A DNA stretch of 64,000 nucleotides from Planctomycetota bacterium (GTDB lineage Bacteria > Planctomycetota > J058 > JAJDCP01): NCBI GenBank assembly GCA_029260765.1, contig JAJDCP010000011.1:186001-250000 (forward strand), written 5' to 3'. Below are positions 21,227 to 30,091 of this stretch, piece by piece (the first letter of the stretch is position 1; every line of letters begins with the position of its first letter). Made by a program: the position numbers and the translations under genes. A model generated the notes under the pieces. That model saw only the letters and a program-made list of their open reading frames with translations. It did no database searches and was not told where the DNA came from.

Positions 21227-22216
21227 ATGCAGTGGCTGAGCGGGCTGTTTGCAGACTGGTACAACCTGGTCTTTGCCGTGCCCTTCCTGTTCGTCGCCGT
21301 TTTTCTGGCGCTGCAGTTGGCGGGCATCAGCCTCGGAGCCCTGTTCGGCGGGGCCGGGCACGCCGATGGTGATGGCCACGGCGGACTCGACGCTGACGGT
21401 CATGGCGCAGGAGTCGACGCCGACGCACATGGCGTGGGCGTCGACGCCCACGGGATCGACGCCGATGCCGGGGTGGAGGTTCACGCCGACGTTGGTGTGG
21501 ACGTGCACGCGGACGCGGGGGTGGACATCGATGCCGATGCAGGGATTGATGTGGACGCCGACGCTGGCATCGATGTCGACGCCGATGCCGGGGTGGACGT
21601 CGACGCCGATGCCGGGGTGGACGCCCACACCGATGTGGACGCGGACGCAGGTGCCGACGCCGATGGCCACGCGGATCTCGACGGCCACGCGCACGCCCAC
21701 GCGCACGGCGATGCGGTGGGAACCGCCAGCTTGTTCGTGTTGACGCTGAGCTTCTTCAACATCGGCAAAGTGCCCCTGAGCCTGGTGGTCGAAGGGCTGC
21801 TGCTGCTTTTCGGAGTCTTCGGGCTCTTGATCAACGAGCAGCTCGTCGCCCTGGGAGCGGGCTACCCCGCGTACTTCCTGCCCGCTGCCATACTCGGTGC
21901 GGGTGTGGGCTCAGTGCTGATCATCAAGAGTTTCTCCGAGCTGATGGCGCGCTATTTCCCGATGAGCGAGAGCTACGTCTCGGGCAACCGCGCCCTGATT
22001 GGTCTGGCCGCGGTGACGGTCTCGCAGACTCTGACCGAAGAGCACGGGCGCGTGAAGCTGCGCGACCGCTTCGGAAACGACCTCAACCTGCACTGCCGGC
22101 TGAAACCCGGGATCGGCCCTGTAGGCCGCGGTGAACGGGTGGTGCTGATCTCCTATGACAAGGCCGCCAAGTTGTTCGTCGTCCGGCCCGAGCCGGGCGC
22201 AGCGGTCAAGAGCTGA
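21227..22216 (+). CDS. YqiJ/NfeD-like membrane protein with Asp/His-rich octapeptide array
   Basis: A 329-residue protein. ATG 21227 follows GGAGGA. A hydrophobic helix lies at about 12-38 (LVFAVPFLFVAVFLALQLAG), then a ~120-residue Asp/His/Gly/Ala/Val-only segment (about 43-165). A second and third hydrophobic stretch follow (SFFNIGKVPLSLVVEGLLLLFGVFGLL and PAYFLPAAILGAGVGSVLII). A C-terminal OB-fold-like domain ends the protein (GRVKLRDRFGNDLNLHCRL…GERVVLISYD). This layout matches YqiJ, the partner of the flotillin YqiK in E. coli, and a flotillin gene follows 43 bases downstream. E. coli YqiJ is about 209 residues; the difference equals the acidic insert. The insert should lie in an extracytoplasmic or interhelix loop and could bind divalent cations; that is inference. 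Confidence 0.8.
   Translation: MQWLSGLFADWYNLVFAVPFLFVAVFLALQLAGISLGALFGGAGHADGDGHGGLDADGHGAGVDADAHGVGVDAHGIDADAGVEVHADVGVDVHADAGVDIDADAGIDVDADAGIDVDADAGVDVDADAGVDAHTDVDADAGADADGHADLDGHAHAHAHGDAVGTASLFVLTLSFFNIGKVPLSLVVEGLLLLFGVFGLLINEQLVALGAGYPAYFLPAAILGAGVGSVLIIKSFSELMARYFPMSESYVSGNRALIGLAAVTVSQTLTEEHGRVKLRDRFGNDLNLHCRLKPGIGPVGRGERVVLISYDKAAKLFVVRPEPGAAVKS
21470..21637 (+). repeat. Seven 24-bp repeats encoding G-V/I-D-V/I-D/H-A-D-A octapeptides
   Basis: Within the YqiJ-like gene, residues 82-137 read as seven tandem octapeptides: GVEVHADV, GVDVHADA, GVDIDADA, GIDVDADA twice, GVDVDADA and GVDAHTDV. Acidic or His residues fall on every second position. The flanks are looser versions ending in DGHAHAHAHGDA. 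The DNA shows matching 24-base periodicity with varied codons, so it is not a very recent expansion. Confidence 0.85.
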
Positions 22217-22259
22217 AACAAAAAGACGCCTCCCGCGCGTCGAACCTGGAGGAAACCGG

Positions 22260-24062
22260 ATGGGCCTCGGAGCTCTAAGTACACCGCTGCTCGCCTACGA
22301 GCTGATCATCGCAGGGACGGTGGTCGCAGCGGTGCTCTTTCTGGTGTTGATCATCGGAGTCAAGAACATGTACGTCCGCGCGAGCGCGGACGAGGCCTTC
22401 GTCAAGACGGGTCTCGGCGGGCGTTCGGTGGTGGTCGATGGCGGCAAGATCATCTTGCCTGTGCTGATGACCATCAAGTGGATCTCGCTGCGCTCGATGA
22501 AACTCGAGGTGCAACGCCGCGGAAAAGACGGCCTGATCACCAAAGACCGCTACCGCGTGGATATCGGCGTCGAGTTCTATATCAAGATCCAGCCCAATCA
22601 GGAGCAGATCCTCAAAGCTTCGCGTTCGCTGGGTGACCGCTCGACGGACGCCGAGTCGGTCAAAGAGCTGGTCGAGGCCAAGCTGGTCGCCGCGCTGCGC
22701 TCGGTGGCCGCGACGATGGACCTGCTCGAATTGCACCAGAACCGCGATACCTTCTCGGACTCGGTGCAGAAAGCGCTGGCCGAAGAGCTCGAGCACAACG
22801 GTCTGACCCTCGAAGGCGTCAGCATCGTGGCGCTGGACCAGACCGCCAAGGAAGCCCTCGATCCGGACAACGTGTTCGACGCCGTTGGTCTCAAAGCGAT
22901 CACCGCCAACACAGAGGCTGCTCGCAAAGAGAAGAACGACATCATGCGGCGTACCGAGCTGCAGATCAAAGACATGGACATCTCGACCGCCGAGCAGAAG
23001 CTGGCCCTCGACCAGCGGCTGGCGATCCGGACTGCAACGCAGAAGCGGGAGGTCGACACGCAGCGCGCGGAGCAGGAGGCGGATACCCAGCGCGCACTGC
23101 TCGAGCGCGAGCGCGAGGTCAAAGAGACCCGCATCCATCAGGAACAGACCGTCGCTCAAAAGCAGATCGACAAAGACCTGCGCGTCAAAGATTCCCAATT
23201 GCAGGCGCAGATCCAGCTGATCGAGCGCCAGCAGGAAAAGGAACAACGCGAGATCCAACGCCAACTGGCCATCGAGGTCGCCGAGCGTGACAAAGAGATC
23301 GGGGTCATCCAGAAGACCAAGCAGCAAGAGCTCGAAGAGGCCAGCAAGCTCGAAGCTGTGGCCACCCGCGAGAAAGCCGAGCAGAACGTGTTGACAGTTG
23401 AGAAGCAGGCCGAGGCCGAGCGCGAGCGCACGGTGACCGTCATTCGGCAGAGAGCCGAGTCGGAGAAGGCCATGCTCGAGAAGCAGTATGAGGCGGATGC
23501 GGCTGCCTACGAGATCCAGAAGAGGGCTGAGGCGGAAGCCACAGCCGCAGAGCTACAAGCCCAGGCTATCGAACGTCTGGCCAAGGCAAACCTGGAACAG
23601 GCTATCGCCAAGGCGGACGGAGAGCTCAAGCTGATCGAGGCGAAGAACCAGATCAAGCGCGACGTGCTGATCCAGGAAGGCTGCCTGCAACTGATCGACA
23701 GGTTGCCCGAGATCGTCCGCGAGACGATGAAGCCCGCCGAGCAGATCTCGGACATCAAGATCATGCAGCTGCACGGTGGACCCGGTGGCGGCGACGGGAA
23801 TGGGTCGGCGGGCAGCGGGGGGATGCCCGGCAAGGTCGTCGACGCATTCATGCAGGCAGGCGCCGCGATGCCGTTCTTCAAGGAGATGCTCAAGTTTGCC
23901 GGAGTCGACGGCGACAAGCCGATGACCGAGCTGGTGCGCCAGGCGGCCGCGGTGGTACCCGGCATCTCTGAGCTGCGTGGCGCGATCCCCGCGAGCCTGC
24001 GGGCCCCCTCAGACGATTCTCCAACGGGGACCGCGAAGAAGAGCCGCAAGGGCCGGAAGTAG
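22260..24062 (+). CDS. Flotillin-family (SPFH/Band 7) membrane protein, YqiK-like
   Basis: A 600-residue protein from ATG 22260 behind GGAGGAAAC. One N-terminal membrane helix (IAGTVVAAVLFLVLIIGV), then the SPFH domain (YVRASADEAFVKTGLGGRSVVVDGG…SLRSMKLEVQRRGKDGLITKDRYRVDIGVEFYIKI). A long, highly charged coiled coil (about 240-490, many QREVDTQRAEQEAD-type heptads) and a Gly-rich C-terminal tail complete it. Flotillins organise membrane microdomains as large oligomers. The gene pairs with the YqiJ-like gene upstream, as in the yqiJ-yqiK operon of E. coli; the two products are expected to act together at the inner membrane. Confidence 0.92.
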   Translation: MGLGALSTPLLAYELIIAGTVVAAVLFLVLIIGVKNMYVRASADEAFVKTGLGGRSVVVDGGKIILPVLMTIKWISLRSMKLEVQRRGKDGLITKDRYRVDIGVEFYIKIQPNQEQILKASRSLGDRSTDAESVKELVEAKLVAALRSVAATMDLLELHQNRDTFSDSVQKALAEELEHNGLTLEGVSIVALDQTAKEALDPDNVFDAVGLKAITANTEAARKEKNDIMRRTELQIKDMDISTAEQKLALDQRLAIRTATQKREVDTQRAEQEADTQRALLEREREVKETRIHQEQTVAQKQIDKDLRVKDSQLQAQIQLIERQQEKEQREIQRQLAIEVAERDKEIGVIQKTKQQELEEASKLEAVATREKAEQNVLTVEKQAEAERERTVTVIRQRAESEKAMLEKQYEADAAAYEIQKRAEAEATAAELQAQAIERLAKANLEQAIAKADGELKLIEAKNQIKRDVLIQEGCLQLIDRLPEIVRETMKPAEQISDIKIMQLHGGPGGGDGNGSAGSGGMPGKVVDAFMQAGAAMPFFKEMLKFAGVDGDKPMTELVRQAAAVVPGISELRGAIPASLRAPSDDSPTGTAKKSRKGRK

Positions 24063-24241
24063 CGGGCGCGCGCAGTGTCCGTGCCGCCCGGCCCCGCCCT
24101 TCATTCCCCCGGACGTGCACGTCTTTGCGCGCCGCGGGCGGCAAAGCAGACTGCAAAGCAGGGGAAAATCCGGCTGCGCTCTTGAAGTCCTTGCGGGCAG
24201 CCGTTCTAATGCTTCGTCTGAAAACACGGCGGAGCAAGAAC

Positions 24242-24505
24242 ATGGCCAGGAAATGTCATTTTACAGGTAAGCGCACACGCTTCGGCAAGAGCGTCTCTCG
24301 GCGCGGTCTGCCCAAGTACAAGGGCGGTATCGGTCTCAAGACCACCGGCATTTCGCGGCGCACCTTCAAACCCAACATCCAGAGGGTGCGGGCGTGGGTC
24401 AATGGCCGCACGGTGCGTCTGAAAGTCTCGACCACCGCGCTGAAGTCCGGCTGGGTCGTCAAGCCGCCGATCGGGCCGAAGAACAAAAAGAAGCAGAAGG
24501 AGTAG
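24242..24505 (+). CDS. rpmB: Ribosomal protein bL28
   Basis: An 87-residue protein beginning MARKCHFTGKR, with GLKTTGISRRTFKPNIQRVRAWVNGRTVRLKVSTTALKSG. This is the bL28 pattern in the longer form I associate with Chlamydiae and Planctomycetota. It has a single Cys, so it is the version without a zinc site. GGAG stands seven bases before ATG 24242. It is followed by rpsR after six bases. The lysine-rich tail PKNKKKQKE is usual for rRNA contact. The 24063-24241 gap upstream should hold the promoter, but I cannot assign boxes. Confidence 0.95.
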   Translation: MARKCHFTGKRTRFGKSVSRRGLPKYKGGIGLKTTGISRRTFKPNIQRVRAWVNGRTVRLKVSTTALKSGWVVKPPIGPKNKKKQKE

Positions 24506-24511
24506 TCTGCC

Positions 24512-24760
24512 ATGGATGACAGAGATCGCGAACGCGATGGCGGCAAGCGTCGGTCGGTGAAGAAGTTCAGCCGGCGTCGCAAGAACATGAACATCGAATG
24601 GGTGGACTACAAAGACATCGACTTCCTGCGCAAGTTCACCACCGCACAGGGCAAGATCGTGCCCCGCAAGCGTTCCGGCTATGATATCCAGAGCCACCGC
24701 AAGATCACCCGGGCCGTCAAGCGCGCGCGCTTCGTGGCTCTGATGCCCTTCGCTGTCTGA
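24512..24760 (+). CDS. rpsR: Ribosomal protein bS18
   Basis: An 82-residue small-subunit protein. The core IEWVDYKDIDFLRKFTTAQGKIVPRKRSG is the S18 signature, and the C-terminal part HRKITRAVKRARFVALMPF follows the usual S18 ending (…LARYLALLPY). The N-terminal 25 residues are unusually charged (MDDRDRERDGGKRRS). It is coupled to rpmB with a six-base gap. In many bacteria S18 sits with S6 and L9; here it sits with L28. Confidence 0.95.
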   Translation: MDDRDRERDGGKRRSVKKFSRRRKNMNIEWVDYKDIDFLRKFTTAQGKIVPRKRSGYDIQSHRKITRAVKRARFVALMPFAV

Positions 24761-24810
24761 AGGCTCTCTGCGGCAACGCCTCAGCATTCAGCGCCACGCT
24801 GGAGACTCCC

Positions 24811-25029
24811 ATGAGATTGCAGATCGACGAGTCCAAAGACGGCCGGCGTATCCTGCTGTCTTTGGAAGCGGAAGAGGCGGAAGCCGTCGCCGATCAACTG
24901 CGTCAGGGTTTGGCGCATCAGGAGATGGACAAGACGCACAGCCACTCGATCCTGTTGATGGGAACCAAAGAGTCGGCCAGCGACATCGTCCACATCATCA
25001 TCAACGCCCCGATGAAGACTGAAGACTGA
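24811..25029 (+). CDS. Small conserved-looking protein, possibly Imm32-like
   Basis: A 72-residue protein without signal or membrane segment. It starts MRLQIDESKDGRRILLSLEAEEAEAVADQLRQGL and ends with HSHSILLMGTKESASDIVHIIINAP, an alternating beta-alpha-beta pattern. The ending reminds me of the small immunity-protein family Imm32, but I cannot confirm that. GGAGA precedes the ATG by about nine bases. The SUKH-like gene starts four bases after its stop, so they are co-transcribed. Confidence 0.55.
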   Translation: MRLQIDESKDGRRILLSLEAEEAEAVADQLRQGLAHQEMDKTHSHSILLMGTKESASDIVHIIINAPMKTED

Positions 25030-25032
25030 GCC

Positions 25033-25518
25033 ATGGACCTCCAGGCTCTGATCGGCAGTGGCGAGCTGGGTATCAGCCAGTTTTCCGCCGATGGAGAACG
25101 CATCTGGCCTCTGCGCCGAGCCTTGCCACAGGATATCGCGGCTTTTGAGGCCGAGGCCCTGCTGGTCCTGCCTCGTCCTTTCCGCGAGCTGCTCATGCAC
25201 GCCAACGGCGGACAATTGACCAGCGGAGCACTCGACCTGCAGTTCTTCGGTGTCGGCGAGGCGTCGCCCGGCCTGTGCGAAGACCAGCAAGGCAGGCCCC
25301 GTTATCTCGCACACCTCGCTTGCCTGCCCTCAATCCGTGAGCTGATCTGTTTCGGCTCCAGCCCCGGATTGCTCTATCTGTTCGACAGCCACGAAGCTGT
25401 CTGCATCCTGGAGACCGCATCCGCTTCGCTGGTGCAAGCCGCCCCGTCGCTGCCCATGTTCTGGCGAGCCCGCCGCCCCTTCCCGCGGCCCAGCCCTGTC
25501 GCAAAAGACTACAGCTGA
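25033..25518 (+). CDS. SMI1/KNR4 (SUKH)-like protein
   Basis: A 161-residue cytoplasmic protein. The segment LVLPRPFRELLMHANGGQLTSGALDLQFFGVGEA resembles the SUKH core, in which LPxxYxxFLxxxNGG precedes a strand. A later part, ICFGSSPGLLYLFDS, matches the 'I..G.d..G...' strand. SUKH proteins are often immunity partners of polymorphic toxins, but housekeeping members are common; no toxin gene is present here. It forms a two-gene unit with the small protein upstream. Confidence 0.6.
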   Translation: MDLQALIGSGELGISQFSADGERIWPLRRALPQDIAAFEAEALLVLPRPFRELLMHANGGQLTSGALDLQFFGVGEASPGLCEDQQGRPRYLAHLACLPSIRELICFGSSPGLLYLFDSHEAVCILETASASLVQAAPSLPMFWRARRPFPRPSPVAKDYS

Positions 25519-25667
25519 CGTTGCAGTTTTGCAGATCTTACATTCTTCGGTTGACCAAATTGACAAAACCGGGAGCCCGATGGCAACTCTACCCGCCTGC
25601 AGAGCCCCTGGCAAGCTTGGCACAGCAAATGCTATTCAATCGTAGTCACACGAAGAGGCCCTGACTC

Positions 25668-27869
25668 TTGAACCCTGTTCTGCCCATGCTGATGCTCGGC
25701 CTGGTCCTGGCTCTGGTGTTGCGTCGCCGCAGACGCCGCGAGCTCGACGAGCTGGCTGAGCGTCTGGCTGACCGGCACGAGGCGCAAAAGCAGGGGAGCC
25801 ACAAGGCGCGGCTGCAGCACCCGGTCATCGACCTCAGCCGCTGTATCGGCTGCGGAACCTGCGTGCGGGCCTGCCCCGAAGAGGGGGTCCTGTCGATCGT
25901 GCACGGTCAGGCAGTCGTCGTCCACGGCGCACGTTGCGTCGGGCATGGCCTGTGCGCCGAAGAATGCCCGGTCGGCGCCGTGGCAGTGACCGTCGCTGAT
26001 CTCGACACCCGCAAAGACATCCCCGTGCTCGACGAGAACTTCGAGTCGCCCGAGACTCCCGGGCTGTTTCTGGCTGGCGAATTGACGGGCTTCGCCCTGA
26101 TCCGCACAGCCATCCGCCATGGCACGGCCGTCGTGAACACGATCGCGGCGCGCGTGTCTGGACAGCCCTCAAGCAACGGTCTGCTCGATCTGTGCATCGT
26201 CGGTGCGGGACCGGCAGGCCTGGCAGCCTCCCTCCAGGCGAAAGCCCTGGGCCTGCGTTTCGTCACTCTCGAACAGAGCACCGAGCTCGGCGGAACGGTC
26301 GCGAAATATCCACGCCGCAAGCTGGTCATGACCCAGCCGGTTGCGCTGCCTCTCTACGGACGCCTGAAACGCACAACCTACAGCAAAGAAGAGCTGATCG
26401 AGCTCTGGCTGGATGTCGCCAGCAAGCATGATCTCCCGATCCGCACAGGCCGCACACTGACAGGTGTACAGGCGCGCCCGGACGGGAGCTTCGCGGTGCA
26501 GACCGCCGAAGGTCCCGTCCACGCCCGGCATGTCTGCCTGGCTATGGGCCGGCGTGGAACACCACGGCAGTTGGGAGTGCCCGGCGAGGACCTCCCCAAG
26601 GTCGCCTACTCCCTATTGGATGCGCAGGCCTACACCTTCCGCAAGCTGATGGTGGTCGGCGGCGGAGACAGCGCCATCGAGGCTGCGCTGGGCCTCGCGG
26701 ATCAGCCGGGAAACCGTGTGCAGCTCTCCTACCGGAAAGCCGCTTTCTCTCGGCTCAAGGCCCGCAATCAGCGGCGCATCGACCTTGCGATGCAGGAAGG
26801 ACGCATCGAAGTACTCTTCTCCAGCCAGGTGCGCCACATCGACCGGGAGGCCGTGATTCTGGACGTCGAGGGCCACACGCGCCGAGTGCCCAATGATGAA
26901 GTCTTCGTGATGATCGGTGGGATCCCACCGTTCAAATTGCTCGAGAGCTCGGGAGTCCGTTTCGATCCGGCTGCGCGCCCGCCTTCTCCTTCACTCACCG
27001 ACCAGGGCACCGGGTTGAGCCGCGGGCTGTGGGTCACGCTGCTGCTGGCCCTGGCGGTGTTCCTGTGGCAGCTGGCGTTCCATGGCTACTACCAGGCCTC
27101 CGATGTCGCACGTGTGCATTCAGAGCTCTACAGCCTGCTCCGCCCGACCGGGAGCGTGGGCCTGGCCTGCGGCATCGCCGCTGTTGTCCTGATCATCACC
27201 AACCTCGCCTATATCTTGCGCCGCTACCTGCCTCCGCGCTGGATTCCGGGCTCCCTGCGTGGCTGGATGACCCTGCATATCGCCACAGGCCTGCTCGCGT
27301 TCCTGCTCGTGCATATCCATGCCGGCATGCGTCCACGAGAGACCGTGGGCGGACGCGCCTACATCGCCATGCTGGTACTGCTCGCCACGGGCGCCCTGGG
27401 ACGCTATCTCTATGCCTGGGTGCCCCGGGCGGCCAACGGCCGCGAGCTCAAGCTCGACGAGCTACGGCAGCGCATCGAGAAGGAGGCCGCCCAATGGGAC
27501 CAGGGCGAACGAGAGTTCGGCACGGAGGTGCGCCAACGCATCGAGCGCCTGGCGGTCGACACGCGCTGGAAGGGAGGTCTCTGGCGACGGCTCACGGCAC
27601 TGCTGACTGCGCGCAGCAGGCTCGGTAAGGCCCTGCGCGCTCTGCGACGCAGCGGTGCCGCGCGCGGATTGAGCTCTGCACAGCTCGAACGCCTGGCCGC
27701 ACTCGCCCGCCAGGCCTTCATGCACGCACTGTTTTCAACCCACTATGAGGAGTTGCGCGCGCTGTTGTCCTCGTGGCGTTATCTGCACCGCTGGGTGGCG
27801 TTCTTCATGTTCCTGCTGGTCATCGCCCACATCGTCGTGGCGCTGCGCTATGGGAGCATCGCCGGATGA
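25668..27869 (+). CDS. Ferredoxin–FAD oxidoreductase–membrane cytochrome-b-like fusion
   Basis: A 733-residue fusion. An N-terminal hydrophobic stretch precedes two ferredoxin clusters: CIGCGTCVRACPE (about 58-70) and CVGHGLCAEECPVG (about 86-99). A two-dinucleotide-binding flavoprotein of thioredoxin-reductase type follows, with FAD site VGAGPAG near 179 and NAD(P) site VGGGDSA near 330. From about 450 there are five or six membrane helices with His in helix positions (LHIATGLLAFLLVHIHAG; YLHRWVAFFMFLLVIAHIVVAL), as expected for haem b or quinone contact. I infer electron transfer between cytoplasmic NAD(P)H/ferredoxin and the membrane or the cytochromes encoded next. The TTG start at 25668 follows GAGG; ATG 25686 is an alternative. 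It overlaps the cytochrome gene in ATGA. Confidence 0.85.
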   Translation: MNPVLPMLMLGLVLALVLRRRRRRELDELAERLADRHEAQKQGSHKARLQHPVIDLSRCIGCGTCVRACPEEGVLSIVHGQAVVVHGARCVGHGLCAEECPVGAVAVTVADLDTRKDIPVLDENFESPETPGLFLAGELTGFALIRTAIRHGTAVVNTIAARVSGQPSSNGLLDLCIVGAGPAGLAASLQAKALGLRFVTLEQSTELGGTVAKYPRRKLVMTQPVALPLYGRLKRTTYSKEELIELWLDVASKHDLPIRTGRTLTGVQARPDGSFAVQTAEGPVHARHVCLAMGRRGTPRQLGVPGEDLPKVAYSLLDAQAYTFRKLMVVGGGDSAIEAALGLADQPGNRVQLSYRKAAFSRLKARNQRRIDLAMQEGRIEVLFSSQVRHIDREAVILDVEGHTRRVPNDEVFVMIGGIPPFKLLESSGVRFDPAARPPSPSLTDQGTGLSRGLWVTLLLALAVFLWQLAFHGYYQASDVARVHSELYSLLRPTGSVGLACGIAAVVLIITNLAYILRRYLPPRWIPGSLRGWMTLHIATGLLAFLLVHIHAGMRPRETVGGRAYIAMLVLLATGALGRYLYAWVPRAANGRELKLDELRQRIEKEAAQWDQGEREFGTEVRQRIERLAVDTRWKGGLWRRLTALLTARSRLGKALRALRRSGAARGLSSAQLERLAALARQAFMHALFSTHYEELRALLSSWRYLHRWVAFFMFLLVIAHIVVALRYGSIAG

Positions 27870-30091
27870 AGGAGCAGAGCCGCCAACGCCCCCTCGGGAC
27901 CTCGATCCTGATCAGCCTGCTGTCGGCGACCGCAGTCGGCTGGTTTGTCTGGCTCGACCTTGAGCGCGTCTCTCCCGGCGCCCTGGCCCGAAGCCACACG
28001 CGCGTGGACGAGCTGGCCTCGAACCGCGGCTGCATGCTCTGCCACGGCGAGGACGCCCGTGGCATGGCGGGTGCCTGCCTGGAGTGCCACACCCCGATCG
28101 ATGCCCAGATCACGGCCGGCAGCGGCCTGCACGGTGGGCTGGAGCCTGGTCAGGCCTGTGCTGCCTGCCACGCCGAACACCACGGCGAAGACTTTCCCAT
28201 CGTCAGCAACTTCAGCTTCGCGCTCGCGGGTGCTGATTCGGCAGCCTTCGACCATGGCCACACCGAGTTCGGACTGGCCGGACGGCACACTACCCTGGGC
28301 TGCGATGCCTGCCACCCCCATGCCCTCGCGGGCTCCCTGGCCGAGGGAGAAACCCGCTTTCTCGGCCAGTCCCAACGTTGTGACAGCTGCCACGAAGACG
28401 CGCACAATGGTGAGTTCGGCAACGACTGCGCCCAGTGCCATGGACAGGAGCATAGCTTTCCCGAGGCGCCGGGCTTCGACCATCGGCCGCTCGCTCTGCG
28501 CGGAGCGCACGAGACCGACTGCCGCAAGTGCCACGGCTCCGAATCCTCCCAGGATGTGGCCAGCCTGGTCGCCTTCCTCAGCCAGAGTCTGCCCCTGCAG
28601 GCCCGCAGCTGCCAGGACTGCCATCAAAGCCCCCACAGCCTCGCGTGGACCGAGGGATCTGACAACGACTGCGCCCAGTGCCATGATGCCGAGCGCGACG
28701 CCTTCCATGGCACGGCCGCGCGGCTCGATGCCGGGCAACACGCGGACTTCGGCTTTCCCCTGCTGAACCCCCACGACGGGCTTGAGTGCCAGCAATGCCA
28801 CCAGGACTGGGGCCACGCCAAAGACACAGTGGCCTTCGCTCTCTCCTACCCCGGTCGGAGCGCCGAGGCTTGCCACGCCTGCCACGGCGACCCCCACGAC
28901 GGACAGTTCAGGGCCGCAACCTTGGGACGCCAGTGCCTCGATTGCCATGAGCCACACCGCTTCGCGCCATCCCGTATCGACGTCCAACAACATGCCCGCG
29001 TCTATCCGCTCGAACACGCGCACGCCCAGCTGGAGTGCCAGGCCTGCCATAGCGAGCAAGCTGGCGTCCAACGCTTTGCCGGCATCGACCCCGAATGCGC
29101 ATCCTGCCATGAAGGACCGCATGGCGGCCAGTTCCGCCAGCTCGGCGAGACGGGCAGGACCGTGTGCGCAGCCTGCCACAGCACCGAAACCTTCGCGTTC
29201 GTCGAAGGCGGACCCGAGTTCCATGCCCGGCTTGGATTCCCGCTATCTGCACCTCACGCACAGGCAGACTGCGCGCAGTGTCACCGCAAAGATCCCCTGC
29301 TGGCGGACGCGACCCGGTTCCGCGGCACCTCGCAGCAGTGCGCAAGCTGCCACCAGGATCCGCACGACGGCCAATTCCAGCAAGCTGACCAGCCCGCGGA
29401 CTGCCGGGGTTGCCACGGTGAGGTCCATTTCCTGCCGCCCCGCTTTGACTTCGTCGCTCACGAAGCGAGCGGTTTCCCCCTCGAGGGCGTGCACCAGGCC
29501 GTGGCCTGCAACCTGTGCCACACCCGCGAGGACGGGGCAGCGCGCCGCTTCGCGGGCACTCCCAGCGGCTGCGCCGACTGCCACCAGGACCCCCATGGTG
29601 GAATCTTCGCCGAGCAACCTACGCCCACAAGCGACGGCTGCGCTCGCTGCCACAGCAGCGCTGGCTTCAGCCAGAGCGCGGGCGACGGCTTCGACCATAA
29701 ATGGACCGGCTACGCCCTCGAAGGCGCGCATGCCCGCGCCGCTTGCGCAGCCTGCCATGCTCCCCGCGGCCGACCCGACGAGCTTGGCCGCGGCTACCAC
29801 CGCGCTGCTGGAACCCGTTGCCAGGACTGCCATGCCGAGCCCCACGCCGGACAATTCGGCAACCCTGCCGAAGCCGACTGCAGGCGGTGCCACCAGAGCA
29901 GCGAGAGCTTCGGCGCGTTGCGCTTCGACCACAACCGCGATGCGCGTTTCGCGCTCGACGCGACCCATGAGAACTTGAGCTGTGCGGCCTGCCATCAACC
30001 AACAGCACTTGAAGGCGGCGGGCAGGCGATCCGATACCGTCCAATGGGGCGCAACTGCGCCGACTGCCACTCCACAGGCCGCAACGAATGA
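27866..30091 (+). CDS. 26-haem c-type cytochrome, inner-membrane-anchored
   Basis: A 741-residue protein starting at ATG 27866 inside the stop of the upstream gene (ATGA). One N-terminal membrane helix (SILISLLSATAVGWFVW) anchors it facing the periplasm. I count 26 CxxCH haem sites from CMLCH near the start to CADCH at the end. They fall in repeated modules of the form F-x-L-x-GAH…CxxCH…CxxCH-x-DPH-x-GQF…CxxCH, with extra His likely serving as distal ligands. This is like tandem DmsE/MtrA or cytochrome c3-type units. It should form a long haem wire from inner membrane toward the outer membrane. It overlaps the porin gene in ATGA, which implies a stoichiometric complex. Confidence 0.93.
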   Translation: MKEQSRQRPLGTSILISLLSATAVGWFVWLDLERVSPGALARSHTRVDELASNRGCMLCHGEDARGMAGACLECHTPIDAQITAGSGLHGGLEPGQACAACHAEHHGEDFPIVSNFSFALAGADSAAFDHGHTEFGLAGRHTTLGCDACHPHALAGSLAEGETRFLGQSQRCDSCHEDAHNGEFGNDCAQCHGQEHSFPEAPGFDHRPLALRGAHETDCRKCHGSESSQDVASLVAFLSQSLPLQARSCQDCHQSPHSLAWTEGSDNDCAQCHDAERDAFHGTAARLDAGQHADFGFPLLNPHDGLECQQCHQDWGHAKDTVAFALSYPGRSAEACHACHGDPHDGQFRAATLGRQCLDCHEPHRFAPSRIDVQQHARVYPLEHAHAQLECQACHSEQAGVQRFAGIDPECASCHEGPHGGQFRQLGETGRTVCAACHSTETFAFVEGGPEFHARLGFPLSAPHAQADCAQCHRKDPLLADATRFRGTSQQCASCHQDPHDGQFQQADQPADCRGCHGEVHFLPPRFDFVAHEASGFPLEGVHQAVACNLCHTREDGAARRFAGTPSGCADCHQDPHGGIFAEQPTPTSDGCARCHSSAGFSQSAGDGFDHKWTGYALEGAHARAACAACHAPRGRPDELGRGYHRAAGTRCQDCHAEPHAGQFGNPAEADCRRCHQSSESFGALRFDHNRDARFALDATHENLSCAACHQPTALEGGGQAIRYRPMGRNCADCHSTGRNE

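Noticed and set aside
25519..25667. TTGACC/TTGACA motifs before the ferredoxin-flavoprotein gene as a promoter
   Set aside because: Two overlapping -35-like boxes, but no -10 box at acceptable spacing.
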